A stretch of DNA of 64,000 nt from Ruminococcus sp. OA3 (lineage in GTDB: Bacteria; Bacillota; Clostridia; Lachnospirales; Lachnospiraceae). The stretch spans positions 2,542,001 through 2,606,000 of the forward strand of contig NZ_JAKNTO010000001.1 in the NCBI RefSeq assembly GCF_022440845.1. The letters are read 5' to 3'. Both the position numbers and the translations under genes were made by a program. The notes beneath the pieces were generated by a model, which saw only the letters and a program-made list of their open reading frames with translations, had not been told where the DNA came from and did not search any database. Of the stretch, positions 9,832 through 17,932 are shown piece after piece. Numbering within the stretch: position 1 is the stretch's first letter; every line of letters begins with the position of its first letter.

Positions 9832-9904
9832 AGCTGGAAAAGGGACTTGAACCCTCGACCCCTTCATTACGAGTGAAGTGCTCTACCGACTGAGCTATTC
9901 CAGC
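9832..9904 (-). tRNA. tRNA-Thr(CGT)
   Basis: A 73-base cloverleaf: acceptor GCTGGAA/TTCCAGC, D-arm AGCTCAGTCGGTAGAGC, anticodon stem CTTCA/TGAAG around loop CTCGTAA giving anticodon CGT (codon ACG), and T-arm GGTTCAAGTCC. CCA is not encoded. A terminator follows. Confidence 0.93.
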
Positions 9905-9912
9905 GTGTGTGG

Positions 9913-9941
9913 TTGACACAAAGAGTATTATACCGTATTTT
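9913..9941 (+). promoter_or_regulatory. Possible promoter of the glutamate-cysteine ligase operon
   Basis: TTGACA (9913-9918), 17 bases, TATTTT (9936-9941). It lies about 60 bases before the TTG start of the ligase gene and overlaps the tRNA-Thr promoter on the other strand. Confidence 0.45.
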
Positions 9942-9954
9942 GAAAAAAATGCAA
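9927..9954 (-). promoter_or_regulatory. Promoter of tRNA-Thr
   Basis: On the minus strand TTGCAT (9954-9949), a 16-base spacer and TATAAT (9932-9927), about 23 bases before the mature tRNA 5' end. It physically overlaps a plus-strand promoter-like element. Confidence 0.6.
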
Positions 9955-10001
9955 CCATAATTTATCAATTTTTTAAAAAAAATTTTACGAGGTAAAAAGA
10001 C

Positions 10002-11249
10002 TTGGAGATACGAAAAGAAAATAAGGATTTACTGATAAAATATTTTGAGAATGGAAGTAAGCGCAACTGTATCGAAAAACTGGGGGTAGAGCTGGAACAT
10101 CTGATCGTAAGGTCAGAGACCGGCGAGAGTGTTACCTACCAGGAAGAAAAAGGTATTGCTTATATTCTGGAACGGTTATCCGAATTTTTCCCGTGGCGTT
10201 ATGAACCGGAAGGATTTCTGATTGGAATTTATAATGAGGATTATTCCATCAGTCTGGAACCTGCAGGACAACTGGAGATCAGCATTAATCCGAGGGAAAA
10301 CATTTCGCTCATCTACCGGATATACAGAATGTTTTTGGAACAGATACAGCCGATCCTGAGGGAGTGCGGGTATGAGTTGCTGACACTCGGCTATCATCCG
10401 AAATCGAAAGTGCAGGATATGCCGCTGATTCCTAAGACGAGATATGAGTTCATGGATCGCTATTTTATGGAGACCGGTACGTGCGGGATCAATATGATGC
10501 GTGGAACCGCAGCAACGCAGGTATCTATTGATTACTGCAGCGAACAGGATTTCGTGCAGAAGATCAGAGCCGCGTATATTCTGATGCCGCTTCTAAAACT
10601 TCTGACGGACAATACACCGATCATGGAAGGAGAAATCTATGAAGGATATATGGCGCGAAGCTATATATGGGATCATGTAGACCCTGCGCGTACGGGCATT
10701 CCCAAGGGGCTTTTTGATGAGGATTTTGGATTTGATAAATATGCGGATTTTCTGCTTGGGATGCCTCCTGTTTTTGTGGAGGATCAGGATACACCGATGT
10801 ATACCGGGCATAAAAGCACGGCGGAGGTCTGGGGGGAAGAACGCCTCAGCCGGCATGACATAGAGCATGTTTTATCCATGAATTTTCAGGATGTCCGATT
10901 AAAACATTATCTGGAGATCCGGTACGCAGACAGTATGCCGATAAAATGTGTGCTTGCCTATACAGCTCTGCTGAAGGGGATTTTCTATAATAAAGAGCTG
11001 GTGAAAGAGGTCAATGAAAAGTTTTCCGCATCAGAGAAGGAAATAATAAAAGCACAGAAAAATCTGATGAAAAACGGATTTGACGGGGATGTATACGGGT
11101 ATGAAGCAGCAAAACTGCTGAGTTATTTAATTGAAGCAGCGAAAAATCAGCTTATGGAAACAGAACAGCTATCATTGCTGCCTTTGGAAGAAATACTATA
11201 TCATAAAAGAACGTTGGCGAGAGAGTATTATGAAAACAATATTAAATGA
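10002..11249 (+). CDS. gshA: Glutamate-cysteine ligase (GCS2-type)
   Basis: Predicted to join glutamate gamma-carboxylate to cysteine using ATP. The 415 residues fit the GCS2 family: GVELEHLIV near the N-terminus with the metal-binding Glu, the SISLEPAGQLEIS motif, MMRGTAATQVSIDY, and HYLEIRYADSMP near residue 310. The start is TTG 10002 behind GAGGT; no in-frame ATG gives a full N-terminus. The stop overlaps the next gene by 20 bases, so the two are coupled. The acceptor could be an amino acid other than cysteine, as in EgtA-type relatives. Confidence 0.88.
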   Translation: MEIRKENKDLLIKYFENGSKRNCIEKLGVELEHLIVRSETGESVTYQEEKGIAYILERLSEFFPWRYEPEGFLIGIYNEDYSISLEPAGQLEISINPRENISLIYRIYRMFLEQIQPILRECGYELLTLGYHPKSKVQDMPLIPKTRYEFMDRYFMETGTCGINMMRGTAATQVSIDYCSEQDFVQKIRAAYILMPLLKLLTDNTPIMEGEIYEGYMARSYIWDHVDPARTGIPKGLFDEDFGFDKYADFLLGMPPVFVEDQDTPMYTGHKSTAEVWGEERLSRHDIEHVLSMNFQDVRLKHYLEIRYADSMPIKCVLAYTALLKGIFYNKELVKEVNEKFSASEKEIIKAQKNLMKNGFDGDVYGYEAAKLLSYLIEAAKNQLMETEQLSLLPLEEILYHKRTLAREYYENNIK

Positions 11250-12549
11250 ATACAGACAGGAAATAGAAAGTAATTTTGAAGAAAATCAGGAGGCGGCGCT
11301 TAAAGTCAAAGATTATCTTGAGCATTCCTCCGTTGCTTATCACGGCAGGTGTGTGCATACACTGCATATACCAAAAGTCTTTACGGCAGAAGTGATTGAA
11401 CAGTACCGTTCAATTGTGAGAACAACATATCGGATATTTGAAAAGGTGATCAGGGAATACCTGGCGAATGCGGAATACCGCAAGCTGTTTCCTTTTTCTG
11501 AAAGACTTGAGGAACTGATTCTTGTTCCAAATCTATATCAATCGGTGCTTCCTATCGCTCGGTTTGATATATTTTATAACGAGGATGATGGTACCTTTCA
11601 ATTTTGTGAGATCAACACAGATGGAACGAGCGCAATGAATGAAGATTATGTGTTAAATATGGCTGTTGATCTCAATCCGGCACATCAGGAGATGAAACAG
11701 AGATATTCTTTTGAGAAATTTGAGCTGTTTGACAGTTGGGTTGATGCCTTTCTAAACATTTATAACAGCTATGAAAAAAAGAAAGAACATCCGTACGTTG
11801 CGATAGTTGATTTTCTGGAGCATTGTTCGATCACGGAATTTGAAGAGTTTGAACGCAGATTCCAAAAGGCCGGATACGAGACTGAAATTTGTGAGATCAC
11901 AAAACTTATTTATAGAGATGGCGTGCTGTATTCTCCTTCAGGGCATCCGATCGATGTGATTTACAGGCGGGCGGTTACAACGGATGTCATGGAGCATTAC
12001 GATGAGGTCCGGGATTTTATTGAGGCTGTGAAGCATCAGGATGTTTGCCTGATCGGTTCTTTCTGTACGCAGATCATCCATAACAAATGGCTGTTCAAAG
12101 TGCTGAGAGAACAGAGGACGCTGTCGTTTCTGACACAGGAAGAACGGGAATTTGTCATGGAACACGTTCCGGCCACGGAGCTTTTGGATGAACGGGAAAA
12201 AACGCTGGAGATCATACTGCGCGAGAAAGACCGATGGATTATCAAACCACTTGACTCCTATGCATCCAGAGGGGTGTTTGCCGGGATTGACTATACACAG
12301 GAAGAATGGAAAGACATTGTTATGCGACATAGAGGAAAAGATTATATTTATCAGGAATATTGCCCGCCATATCAGACGGCCAATATCTATCTGGTGGATA
12401 AGGATGCACAGTTTAAGCCATATACCAATATGTCGGGACTATTTGTATATGATGGCGTATTTTCCGGAATTTATTCGCGTCTTTCTGACGGTGGAATCAT
12501 TTCATCGCAGTACAATGAAAAAGCGGTCGCAACGCTGTACGTGAAGTGA
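11230..12549 (+). CDS. ATP-grasp ligase of unknown product, coupled to gshA
   Basis: A 439-residue soluble protein that looks like an ATP-grasp peptide ligase of the glutathionylspermidine-synthase/GshB-like sort. FCEINTDGTSAMNEDY near residue 130 resembles the substrate/metal segment, and DRWIIKPLDSYASRGVFAG near residue 333 looks like the ATP-binding strand; DYIYQEYCPPYQ follows. ATG 11230 lies inside the end of the ligase gene. Given its partner, it may add a second amino acid or amine to gamma-glutamylcysteine. It is not the GshF fusion seen in many Firmicutes, nor a standard GshB. Product unknown. Confidence 0.7.
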   Translation: MKTILNEYRQEIESNFEENQEAALKVKDYLEHSSVAYHGRCVHTLHIPKVFTAEVIEQYRSIVRTTYRIFEKVIREYLANAEYRKLFPFSERLEELILVPNLYQSVLPIARFDIFYNEDDGTFQFCEINTDGTSAMNEDYVLNMAVDLNPAHQEMKQRYSFEKFELFDSWVDAFLNIYNSYEKKKEHPYVAIVDFLEHCSITEFEEFERRFQKAGYETEICEITKLIYRDGVLYSPSGHPIDVIYRRAVTTDVMEHYDEVRDFIEAVKHQDVCLIGSFCTQIIHNKWLFKVLREQRTLSFLTQEEREFVMEHVPATELLDEREKTLEIILREKDRWIIKPLDSYASRGVFAGIDYTQEEWKDIVMRHRGKDYIYQEYCPPYQTANIYLVDKDAQFKPYTNMSGLFVYDGVFSGIYSRLSDGGIISSQYNEKAVATLYVK

Positions 12550-12556
12550 GAACTTC

Positions 12557-12590
12557 GGGATATTCCATTTTGGAATATCCCTTTCGTTTA
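12557..12590 (+). terminator. Terminator of the gshA operon
   Basis: GGGATATTCCA / TGGAATATCCC stem with a 2-base apical loop, followed by TTTCGTTT. Confidence 0.75.
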
Positions 12591-12660
12591 CTATAGAAAG
12601 AAAAACTGATATACTTACCAGAGAAATTTCATTTTGGAGCACGTGATTTTGGAGGAAATG

Positions 12661-13479
12661 ATGTCAACTATACATAAGCACCACCGTAAATCGGGACATA
12701 AACATGGCGAGGGGTTTTCGATTGATTATTATGCATATATGTCCGGTATCCGGCATTGGAATGCGTCATTCAAGGTGGCATTCGCATTTACGACGCTGAT
12801 TCTGTGTGTTGCACTGGACAATCCGTTTGTGTCTGTGATGGTGATACTGGCTATGGGGGGGATTACCGTTGTAAAAGGCGGCGTAAGTTTTCATGATTAT
12901 ATTTCGTTCATGACAATCCCTGTTGTGTTCATGGTTTTTGGAAGCATTGCAATAGCACTGGGATTTTCGCTGCATCCGACGGGGCAGTACTGCCTGGATT
13001 TGAATCTCTTTTGTATCTATACATCGAATGAGAGTCTGATAAAGACTGCGGAGATCATGCTTAAGGCATTCGGTGCGGTATCAGCTATGTTTATGATGAC
13101 ACTGTCGACACCGTCAAATGAGATTATCTCGGTGCTGCGGAAAGCACACGTGCCAAAACTGATCATAGAGCTGATGAATATGATCTATCGATTTATTTTT
13201 ATTCTGACGGAAGTTCAGAGGAAAATGAAGAATTCAGCACAGTCCAGGATGGGGTATGATGATTTTCGAACGTCGCTTAAGTCATTTGGAAATATAGCAA
13301 GTAATCTTTTTATTGTATCACTGAAAAAGGCAAATGCCTATTATGATGCACTTGAGTCCCGGGGCTATACAGGAGAACTGCTTTTCTGGGAAGAAGAAAA
13401 GCCTGTCAGGAAGATGCAGGTTCTGCTGGCCGGGGCTTTTATTGGGCTGATGGTATGTATCTGGCTGCTGACAAGATAA
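12661..13479 (+). CDS. cbiQ: ECF transporter T component, CbiQ-like
   Basis: Transmembrane coupling protein of an energy-coupling-factor importer, 272 residues with about five hydrophobic segments. The C-terminal half carries the ATPase-coupling helices, seen as AQSRMGY and ALESRGYTG (Ala-Arg-Gly-type motifs). The N-terminus is His-rich (HKHHRKSGHKH). ATG 12661 is chosen because GGAGG sits five bases before it. CbiO follows. No CbiM/NikM substrate component is present, so metal specificity (Co or Ni) is inferred only from family and the His-rich tail. Confidence 0.87.
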   Translation: MSTIHKHHRKSGHKHGEGFSIDYYAYMSGIRHWNASFKVAFAFTTLILCVALDNPFVSVMVILAMGGITVVKGGVSFHDYISFMTIPVVFMVFGSIAIALGFSLHPTGQYCLDLNLFCIYTSNESLIKTAEIMLKAFGAVSAMFMMTLSTPSNEIISVLRKAHVPKLIIELMNMIYRFIFILTEVQRKMKNSAQSRMGYDDFRTSLKSFGNIASNLFIVSLKKANAYYDALESRGYTGELLFWEEEKPVRKMQVLLAGAFIGLMVCIWLLTR

Positions 13480-13490
13480 AGGAGACGGAC

Positions 13491-14315
13491 ATGAGAGAAC
13501 CAATCGTTAAAGTTAAAGATCTGCATTTTGCGTATGCGGATGAAAAAGAAGCACTTCGGGGGATTGACATTAATATTTATCAGGGGGAGCGTATTGCCGT
13601 CATAGGTTCCAATGGAGCAGGAAAATCAACATTTTTTCTGAATGTTAACGGAGTCCTGCAGGCGGAAGCGGGAGAAATCTATTTCCGTAACACAAAAATT
13701 ACAAAGAAAAATCTGAATGAACTGCGCAAAAACATCGGAATCGTGTTTCAGGATGCGGATAATCAGATTATCGCCTCTACCGTAATGGCAGAGGTTTCTT
13801 TTGGTCCCATGAACCTGAGACTGCCGAGGGACGAAGTAAAACAGAGAGTGGAAGAGGCCCTTGAATATATGAATATCACAGATTTCAAGGACAGACCCCC
13901 ACACTATCTGAGCGGTGGGGAAAAAAAGAGGGTGAGCATTGCGGATATCATTGCAATGAAATCAGAGATCATTATTTTTGATGAACCCACCGCAGCTCTG
14001 GATCCGATGAATGCCCAGATGCTGGAAGAAGTACTGGAAAAACTGCAGAAAGAGGGGAAGACAATGCTGATCTCCACACATGATGTGGATTTTGCGTATC
14101 GCTGGGCTGAACGTGCGGTTGTGTTCTGTGATGGCGAGATTATCGCAGATGGAACCCCGCTTGACGTTTTTATGGACGACAGTGTGGTAAAGAGGGCCAA
14201 TCTGAAACGCCCGATGATGCTGGATGTATATGAGGGGCTGGTTGCTTCCGGTCATCTGCCGGATGAGAAGAAATACCCAAAAACACCGGACGAATTAAAG
14301 CAAATACTGGCGTAA
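13491..14315 (+). CDS. cbiO: ECF transporter ATPase, CbiO-like
   Basis: A 274-residue ABC ATPase that powers the T component encoded just upstream. Walker A is GSNGAGKST, the Q-loop VFQDADNQI is typical of ECF ATPases, the signature is YLSGGEKKR and Walker B is IIFDEPTAALD, followed by STHDVDF. ATG 13491 follows GGAGACGG, 11 bases after the cbiQ stop. Confidence 0.92.
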   Translation: MREPIVKVKDLHFAYADEKEALRGIDINIYQGERIAVIGSNGAGKSTFFLNVNGVLQAEAGEIYFRNTKITKKNLNELRKNIGIVFQDADNQIIASTVMAEVSFGPMNLRLPRDEVKQRVEEALEYMNITDFKDRPPHYLSGGEKKRVSIADIIAMKSEIIIFDEPTAALDPMNAQMLEEVLEKLQKEGKTMLISTHDVDFAYRWAERAVVFCDGEIIADGTPLDVFMDDSVVKRANLKRPMMLDVYEGLVASGHLPDEKKYPKTPDELKQILA

Positions 14316-14363
14316 TACTTACCTTTTTTGCGAATGCTGTGTTTTTTGTGAATGATAGGTTTT

Positions 14364-14393
14364 TTGTTATTGCAAATAGTAAATATTTATAGT
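14364..14393 (+). promoter_or_regulatory. Possible promoter of the first acyl-CoA dehydrogenase unit
   Basis: TTGTTA (14364-14369), 18 bases, TATAGT (14388-14393) in a very AT-rich 211-base gap. It would leave a leader of about 125 bases. Confidence 0.35.
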
Positions 14394-14526
14394 AAAATCA
14401 ACATGAATGCTAACCGATGGAACATAATCACTTTATTGATACAGAAAATATAGACAATATCAACTATTCAGAGTGATCCTTCCTATTAATTAGGAATTAT
14501 CCATCACATTTCAAGGAGGTAGAAAT

Positions 14527-15666
14527 ATGGAATTCAAGTTATCCCGTGAACAGGAACTTGTTCGTAAGATGGTCCGCGAATTCACAGAGACTGAGGTTGC
14601 TCCCATCGCTGCTGAAACTGACAGAACAAGTCAGTATCCCGCAAAGACTATCGACGACCTTTTCCGCTATGGAATTATGGGTATGATCGTACCGAAAGAG
14701 TACGGCGGGGCAGGTGCTGATGATCTGTCAGGAGCCATTGCAATTGAGGAACTTTCCAAAGCATGTGCATCTACAGGTGATATTGTAGCAACACATAACG
14801 GATTGTGCTGTGGTCCTATCATCAGCTATGGTACAGAAGAGCAGAAGAAAAAATATCTTCCGATGCTGACAAAAGAACGCAAGGTCGGCGCCTTCTGTCT
14901 GACAGAGGCAGATGCAGGTTCTGATGCATCCAAGGGAACGACAACTGCTGTTCTCGACGGAGATCATTACATATTGAATGGTTCTAAAATCTTTATTACA
15001 AACGGTTATGTAGCAGACATCTTTATTGTATTTGCCATGACAGATCGTTCGAAAGGAACAAAAGGCATCTCTGCATTCATCGTTGAGAAAGATTTCCCGG
15101 GATTTTTAGTAGGAAAACACGAAGTTAAGATGGGTCTTCACGGCTCACCGACCTCCGAGATTATTTTCCAGGATTGTATCGTTCCGAAGGAAAATCTGCT
15201 GGGTGTAGAAGGCAAAGGATTTGGTATCGCCATGGCTACACTGGATGGCGGACGTATCGGTATTGCCGCTCAGGCTCTCGGTATCGCAGAAGGTGCTTAC
15301 AAAGAGGCTATGGATTTTGCGAAAGTTCGTGTTCAGTTTGGCAGACCGATTTCCAAATTCCAGAATTCTCAGTTTGTATTTGCTGATATGCATGTTGGCA
15401 TTGAAGCAGGCAGGCTGCTCACTTACAAGGCGGCTATCGCTAAAAGCACACAGAAACGTTTTACTCTGGAAGCTGCAACAGCGAAACTGTTCTGCTCTGA
15501 GCTGGCTAACAAAACAGCTACAAAAGCACTTCAGATGTGTGGTGGATATGGTTACACCAACGATTATCCGCTTGAACGTATGATGCGTGATGCCAAGATC
15601 ACAGAGATTTATGAAGGAACCTCTGAGATCCAGCGTGTCGTAATTTCCGGAAATATTCTGAATTAA
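14527..15666 (+). CDS. Acyl-CoA dehydrogenase (short-chain, Bcd-like), copy 1
   Basis: FAD-dependent acyl-CoA dehydrogenase of 379 residues, probably working on butyryl/crotonyl-CoA with the EtfBA encoded next. FAD/substrate motifs AFCLTEADAGSDAS and FITNGYVADIF are present and the catalytic base is Glu363 in YEGTSEIQR. The start follows AAGGAGG. It is clearly homologous to the dehydrogenase at 17933 but has diverged well beyond the flanking Etf genes. Butyryl-CoA is the best guess from the adjacent crotonase and 4-hydroxybutyryl-CoA dehydratase; another chain length is possible. Confidence 0.92.
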   Translation: MEFKLSREQELVRKMVREFTETEVAPIAAETDRTSQYPAKTIDDLFRYGIMGMIVPKEYGGAGADDLSGAIAIEELSKACASTGDIVATHNGLCCGPIISYGTEEQKKKYLPMLTKERKVGAFCLTEADAGSDASKGTTTAVLDGDHYILNGSKIFITNGYVADIFIVFAMTDRSKGTKGISAFIVEKDFPGFLVGKHEVKMGLHGSPTSEIIFQDCIVPKENLLGVEGKGFGIAMATLDGGRIGIAAQALGIAEGAYKEAMDFAKVRVQFGRPISKFQNSQFVFADMHVGIEAGRLLTYKAAIAKSTQKRFTLEAATAKLFCSELANKTATKALQMCGGYGYTNDYPLERMMRDAKITEIYEGTSEIQRVVISGNILN

Positions 15667-15682
15667 GGAGGAGATACGAGTC

Positions 15683-16483
15683 ATGAAAATAATTGTTTGT
15701 GTAAAACAGGTACCAGATACCTCCGGCAAACTCGCAGTAAATCCTGACGGAACACTGAACCGGGCTTCCATGGAGACGATCACAAATCCTGATGACCTGA
15801 ATGCTGTTGAGGCAGCACTGAAATTAAAAGACGAGACAGGCTGCGAAGTGATCGCAGTGACAATGGGCCCGCCACCTGCAGAAGGAATGCTGCGTGAGAT
15901 CATGGCCCGCGGAGCAGATAAAGGAGTACTGATCTCTGCGCGTGAGTTCGGCGGATCCGATACATATGCAACATCCCAGATCATCGCAGCAGCGATCGAA
16001 CATATGGGTCTTGAGAAAGACGATATTGTATTCTGCGGACGTCAGGCGATCGACGGAGACACTGCACAGGTAGGTCCTCAGATCGCAGAGAAGCTGAATC
16101 TGCCGCAGGTAACATACGCACAGAACATCTGTAAAGACGGGGACACACTGACAGTACAGCGTGCACTGGAAGACGGATATATGACGATCAAGGTACAGAC
16201 TCCGTGTATGATCACATGCATCAAAGAGCTGAACGAACCGCGTTATATGAGCATTGGCGGAATCTATGAAGCATATGAGAAGCCGATGGAAGTGTTTGAT
16301 TACAACACACTGAAAGACAGCCCGCTCATCGATGTAAATAACATCGGCCTTGCAGGTTCTCCGACAAACATTCTGACATCTTTCACACCGCCACAGAAGG
16401 GGGCAGGTCAGATGCTTGAGGGCGCAGACCAGGAAACATGTGATAAACTGGCAGGAATGCTCGCTGAGAAACATATGATCTAA
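15683..16483 (+). CDS. etfB: Electron transfer flavoprotein beta subunit, copy 1
   Basis: A 266-residue EtfB that forms the FAD-binding heterodimer with EtfA and exchanges electrons with the acyl-CoA dehydrogenase; in anaerobes such Etf often bifurcates NADH electrons to ferredoxin. Motifs: IVCVKQVPDT at the start, AVEAALKLKDETG, and DIVFCGRQAIDGDTAQVGP. The protein is identical to the copy at 19109. Bifurcation is inferred from context, not proven by a single residue here. Confidence 0.94.
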   Translation: MKIIVCVKQVPDTSGKLAVNPDGTLNRASMETITNPDDLNAVEAALKLKDETGCEVIAVTMGPPPAEGMLREIMARGADKGVLISAREFGGSDTYATSQIIAAAIEHMGLEKDDIVFCGRQAIDGDTAQVGPQIAEKLNLPQVTYAQNICKDGDTLTVQRALEDGYMTIKVQTPCMITCIKELNEPRYMSIGGIYEAYEKPMEVFDYNTLKDSPLIDVNNIGLAGSPTNILTSFTPPQKGAGQMLEGADQETCDKLAGMLAEKHMI

Positions 16484-16500
16484 GAGAGGAGAAAGAGGAC

Positions 16501-17637
16501 ATGCAAAATTTCGATAGTAGTAATGTATCTGCTTTTAAGGATGTATGGGTATTCTGCGAGCAGAGAGAAGGTAAACTGATGCCGACTGACTTCGAGCTTC
16601 TGTCCGAAGGCCGTCGTCTGGCAGATGAGCTTGGAGTAAAACTGGTAGGACTTCTTCTTGGAGACAACGTAGAAGGCCTTGCAAAAGAGCTGGGTGGATA
16701 CGGGGCAGACAAAGTGATCGTAGCAGATCATCAGCTGCTTGGAGTATACACAACAGACGGATATACAAAGGTAATCTGCGACATTGTAGCAGAAGAGAAA
16801 CCGGAGATCTTCCTGATCGGAGCATCCAACATCGGCCGTGACCTGGGTCCGCGCTGTGCGGCACGTCTTCACACGGGACTGTGTGCAGACTGTACACACC
16901 TGGATGTAGATGTAGCAAACTATCAGGAGTTCCTGAGAAACAACTCCGTACTGCCGGAAGACAGGATCTCGAAGACGAATACAGCAAGAGTGCTGGGACA
17001 GCCTCATGATGTAGCGAAAGACCTGAAGATGACCCGTCCGGCATTCGGAGGAAACCTGATGGCGACGATCATCTGCCCGAGATTCCGTCCGTCCATGGCA
17101 ACCGTAAGGCCAGGCGTGCTGAAAAAAGGTGCATTTGACGAAGCGAAGGCAAACGCAGTAGAAGTAGTAAAAGCAAATGTAGAGCTGTCAGAAGCAGATA
17201 TGCAGACAGAAGTTGTAGAGGTAATAAAGGCAGCGAAGAAGCTGGTAGACCTGGTAGGAGCAGAATATGTCGTATCCGTAGGCCGTGGTATTTCTTCGAA
17301 CGTAGAAGAGGGTATCAGGATCGCTCATGATCTGGCAGATGCACTCGGCGGCGTAGTGGGAGGATCCCGTGCAGCGATCGACAGCGGCTGGCTGACAGCA
17401 GACCATCAGGTAGGCCAGACTGGAAAGACAGTACATCCGAAGATCTATGTGGCATTGGGGATTTCCGGAGCGATCCAGCACAAGGCGGGAATGCAGGAAT
17501 CAGAGTGCATCATCGCAGTCAACAAAAATGCGTCGGCACCGATCTTTGAGATTGCGGATTACGGTATCACCGGAGACCTGTTCAAGGTAGCCCCGATGCT
17601 GGTTGAAGCAATCAAAGCCGTGAAAGCTGCTAAATAA
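16501..17637 (+). CDS. etfA: Electron transfer flavoprotein alpha subunit, copy 1
   Basis: A 378-residue EtfA. The C-terminal FAD domain is clear: VVGGSRAAIDSGW, HQVGQTGKTVHPK and GISGAIQHKAGM. It lies 17 bases after etfB behind GAGGAGAAAGAGG. A duplicate gene lies at 19927 with an identical protein. The unit ends with a hairpin, so this first dehydrogenase-EtfBA set can be transcribed alone. Confidence 0.94.
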   Translation: MQNFDSSNVSAFKDVWVFCEQREGKLMPTDFELLSEGRRLADELGVKLVGLLLGDNVEGLAKELGGYGADKVIVADHQLLGVYTTDGYTKVICDIVAEEKPEIFLIGASNIGRDLGPRCAARLHTGLCADCTHLDVDVANYQEFLRNNSVLPEDRISKTNTARVLGQPHDVAKDLKMTRPAFGGNLMATIICPRFRPSMATVRPGVLKKGAFDEAKANAVEVVKANVELSEADMQTEVVEVIKAAKKLVDLVGAEYVVSVGRGISSNVEEGIRIAHDLADALGGVVGGSRAAIDSGWLTADHQVGQTGKTVHPKIYVALGISGAIQHKAGMQESECIIAVNKNASAPIFEIADYGITGDLFKVAPMLVEAIKAVKAAK

Positions 17638-17645
17638 GATTATGA

Positions 17646-17698
17646 AAGAAGGCTCAGCGTCCAGACATACACGGAAGGGCAGTCTGGGCCTTTTTCAT
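17646..17698 (+). terminator. Probable terminator after the first Etf unit
   Basis: Stem CCAGAC / GTCTGG with an outer AAGGC/GCCTT pair (a bulge on the 5' side), followed by TTTTTC. Confidence 0.5.
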
Positions 17699-17791
17699 TA
17701 GGCAGGACACGCAAAGTGCCGTCGTATTTTGGTATTTCCAGGAAAATTTTCATGAAAAAGAAAAACTTCAGGTGAAATACCTACAAAAATA

Positions 17792-17820
17792 TTGATTTTT
17801 TATTAACAAACAGCTATAAT
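17792..17820 (+). promoter_or_regulatory. Sigma-A promoter of the second dehydrogenase unit
   Basis: TTGATT (17792-17797), exactly 17 bases, TATAAT (17815-17820). It gives the second unit, and probably the 4-hydroxybutyrate genes beyond, an independent start. A 105-base structured leader follows. Confidence 0.75.
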
Positions 17821-17831
17821 ATTTTTATGAG

Positions 17832-17872
17832 AAGTTTTAACCGGTGAAAGCCGTGCTGTGAACCGGAAAACT
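17832..17872 (+). promoter_or_regulatory. Hairpin in the leader of the second dehydrogenase unit
   Basis: AAGTTTT-aa-CCGGT pairs with ACCGG-AAAACTT across a 16-base loop, about 12 bp in all. It lies within the untranslated leader and matches no riboswitch class I recognise. Function unknown. Confidence 0.4.
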
Positions 17873-17932
17873 TGACGGGAAGTTATAAGGCTGAGGTGTA
17901 ACCCCCAAAAAAACATAAAGTAAAAGGAGATA

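Larger units (their letters stand above)
15681..17637 (+). repeat. Direct repeat carrying etfB-etfA, copy 1
   Basis: Identity with 19107-21063 begins four to five bases before the etfB start and stops exactly at the etfA stop codon. Over 1,957 bases I find two substitutions, both silent: T17455/C20881 and A17607/G21033. Confidence 0.95.

Noticed and set aside
15824-17007. Long minus-strand frames opposite etfB and etfA (up to 216 codons, repeated at 19250-20433)
   Set aside because: Shadows of the real genes: Cys/His-rich, no ribosome sites, and duplicated only because the etf genes are duplicated.
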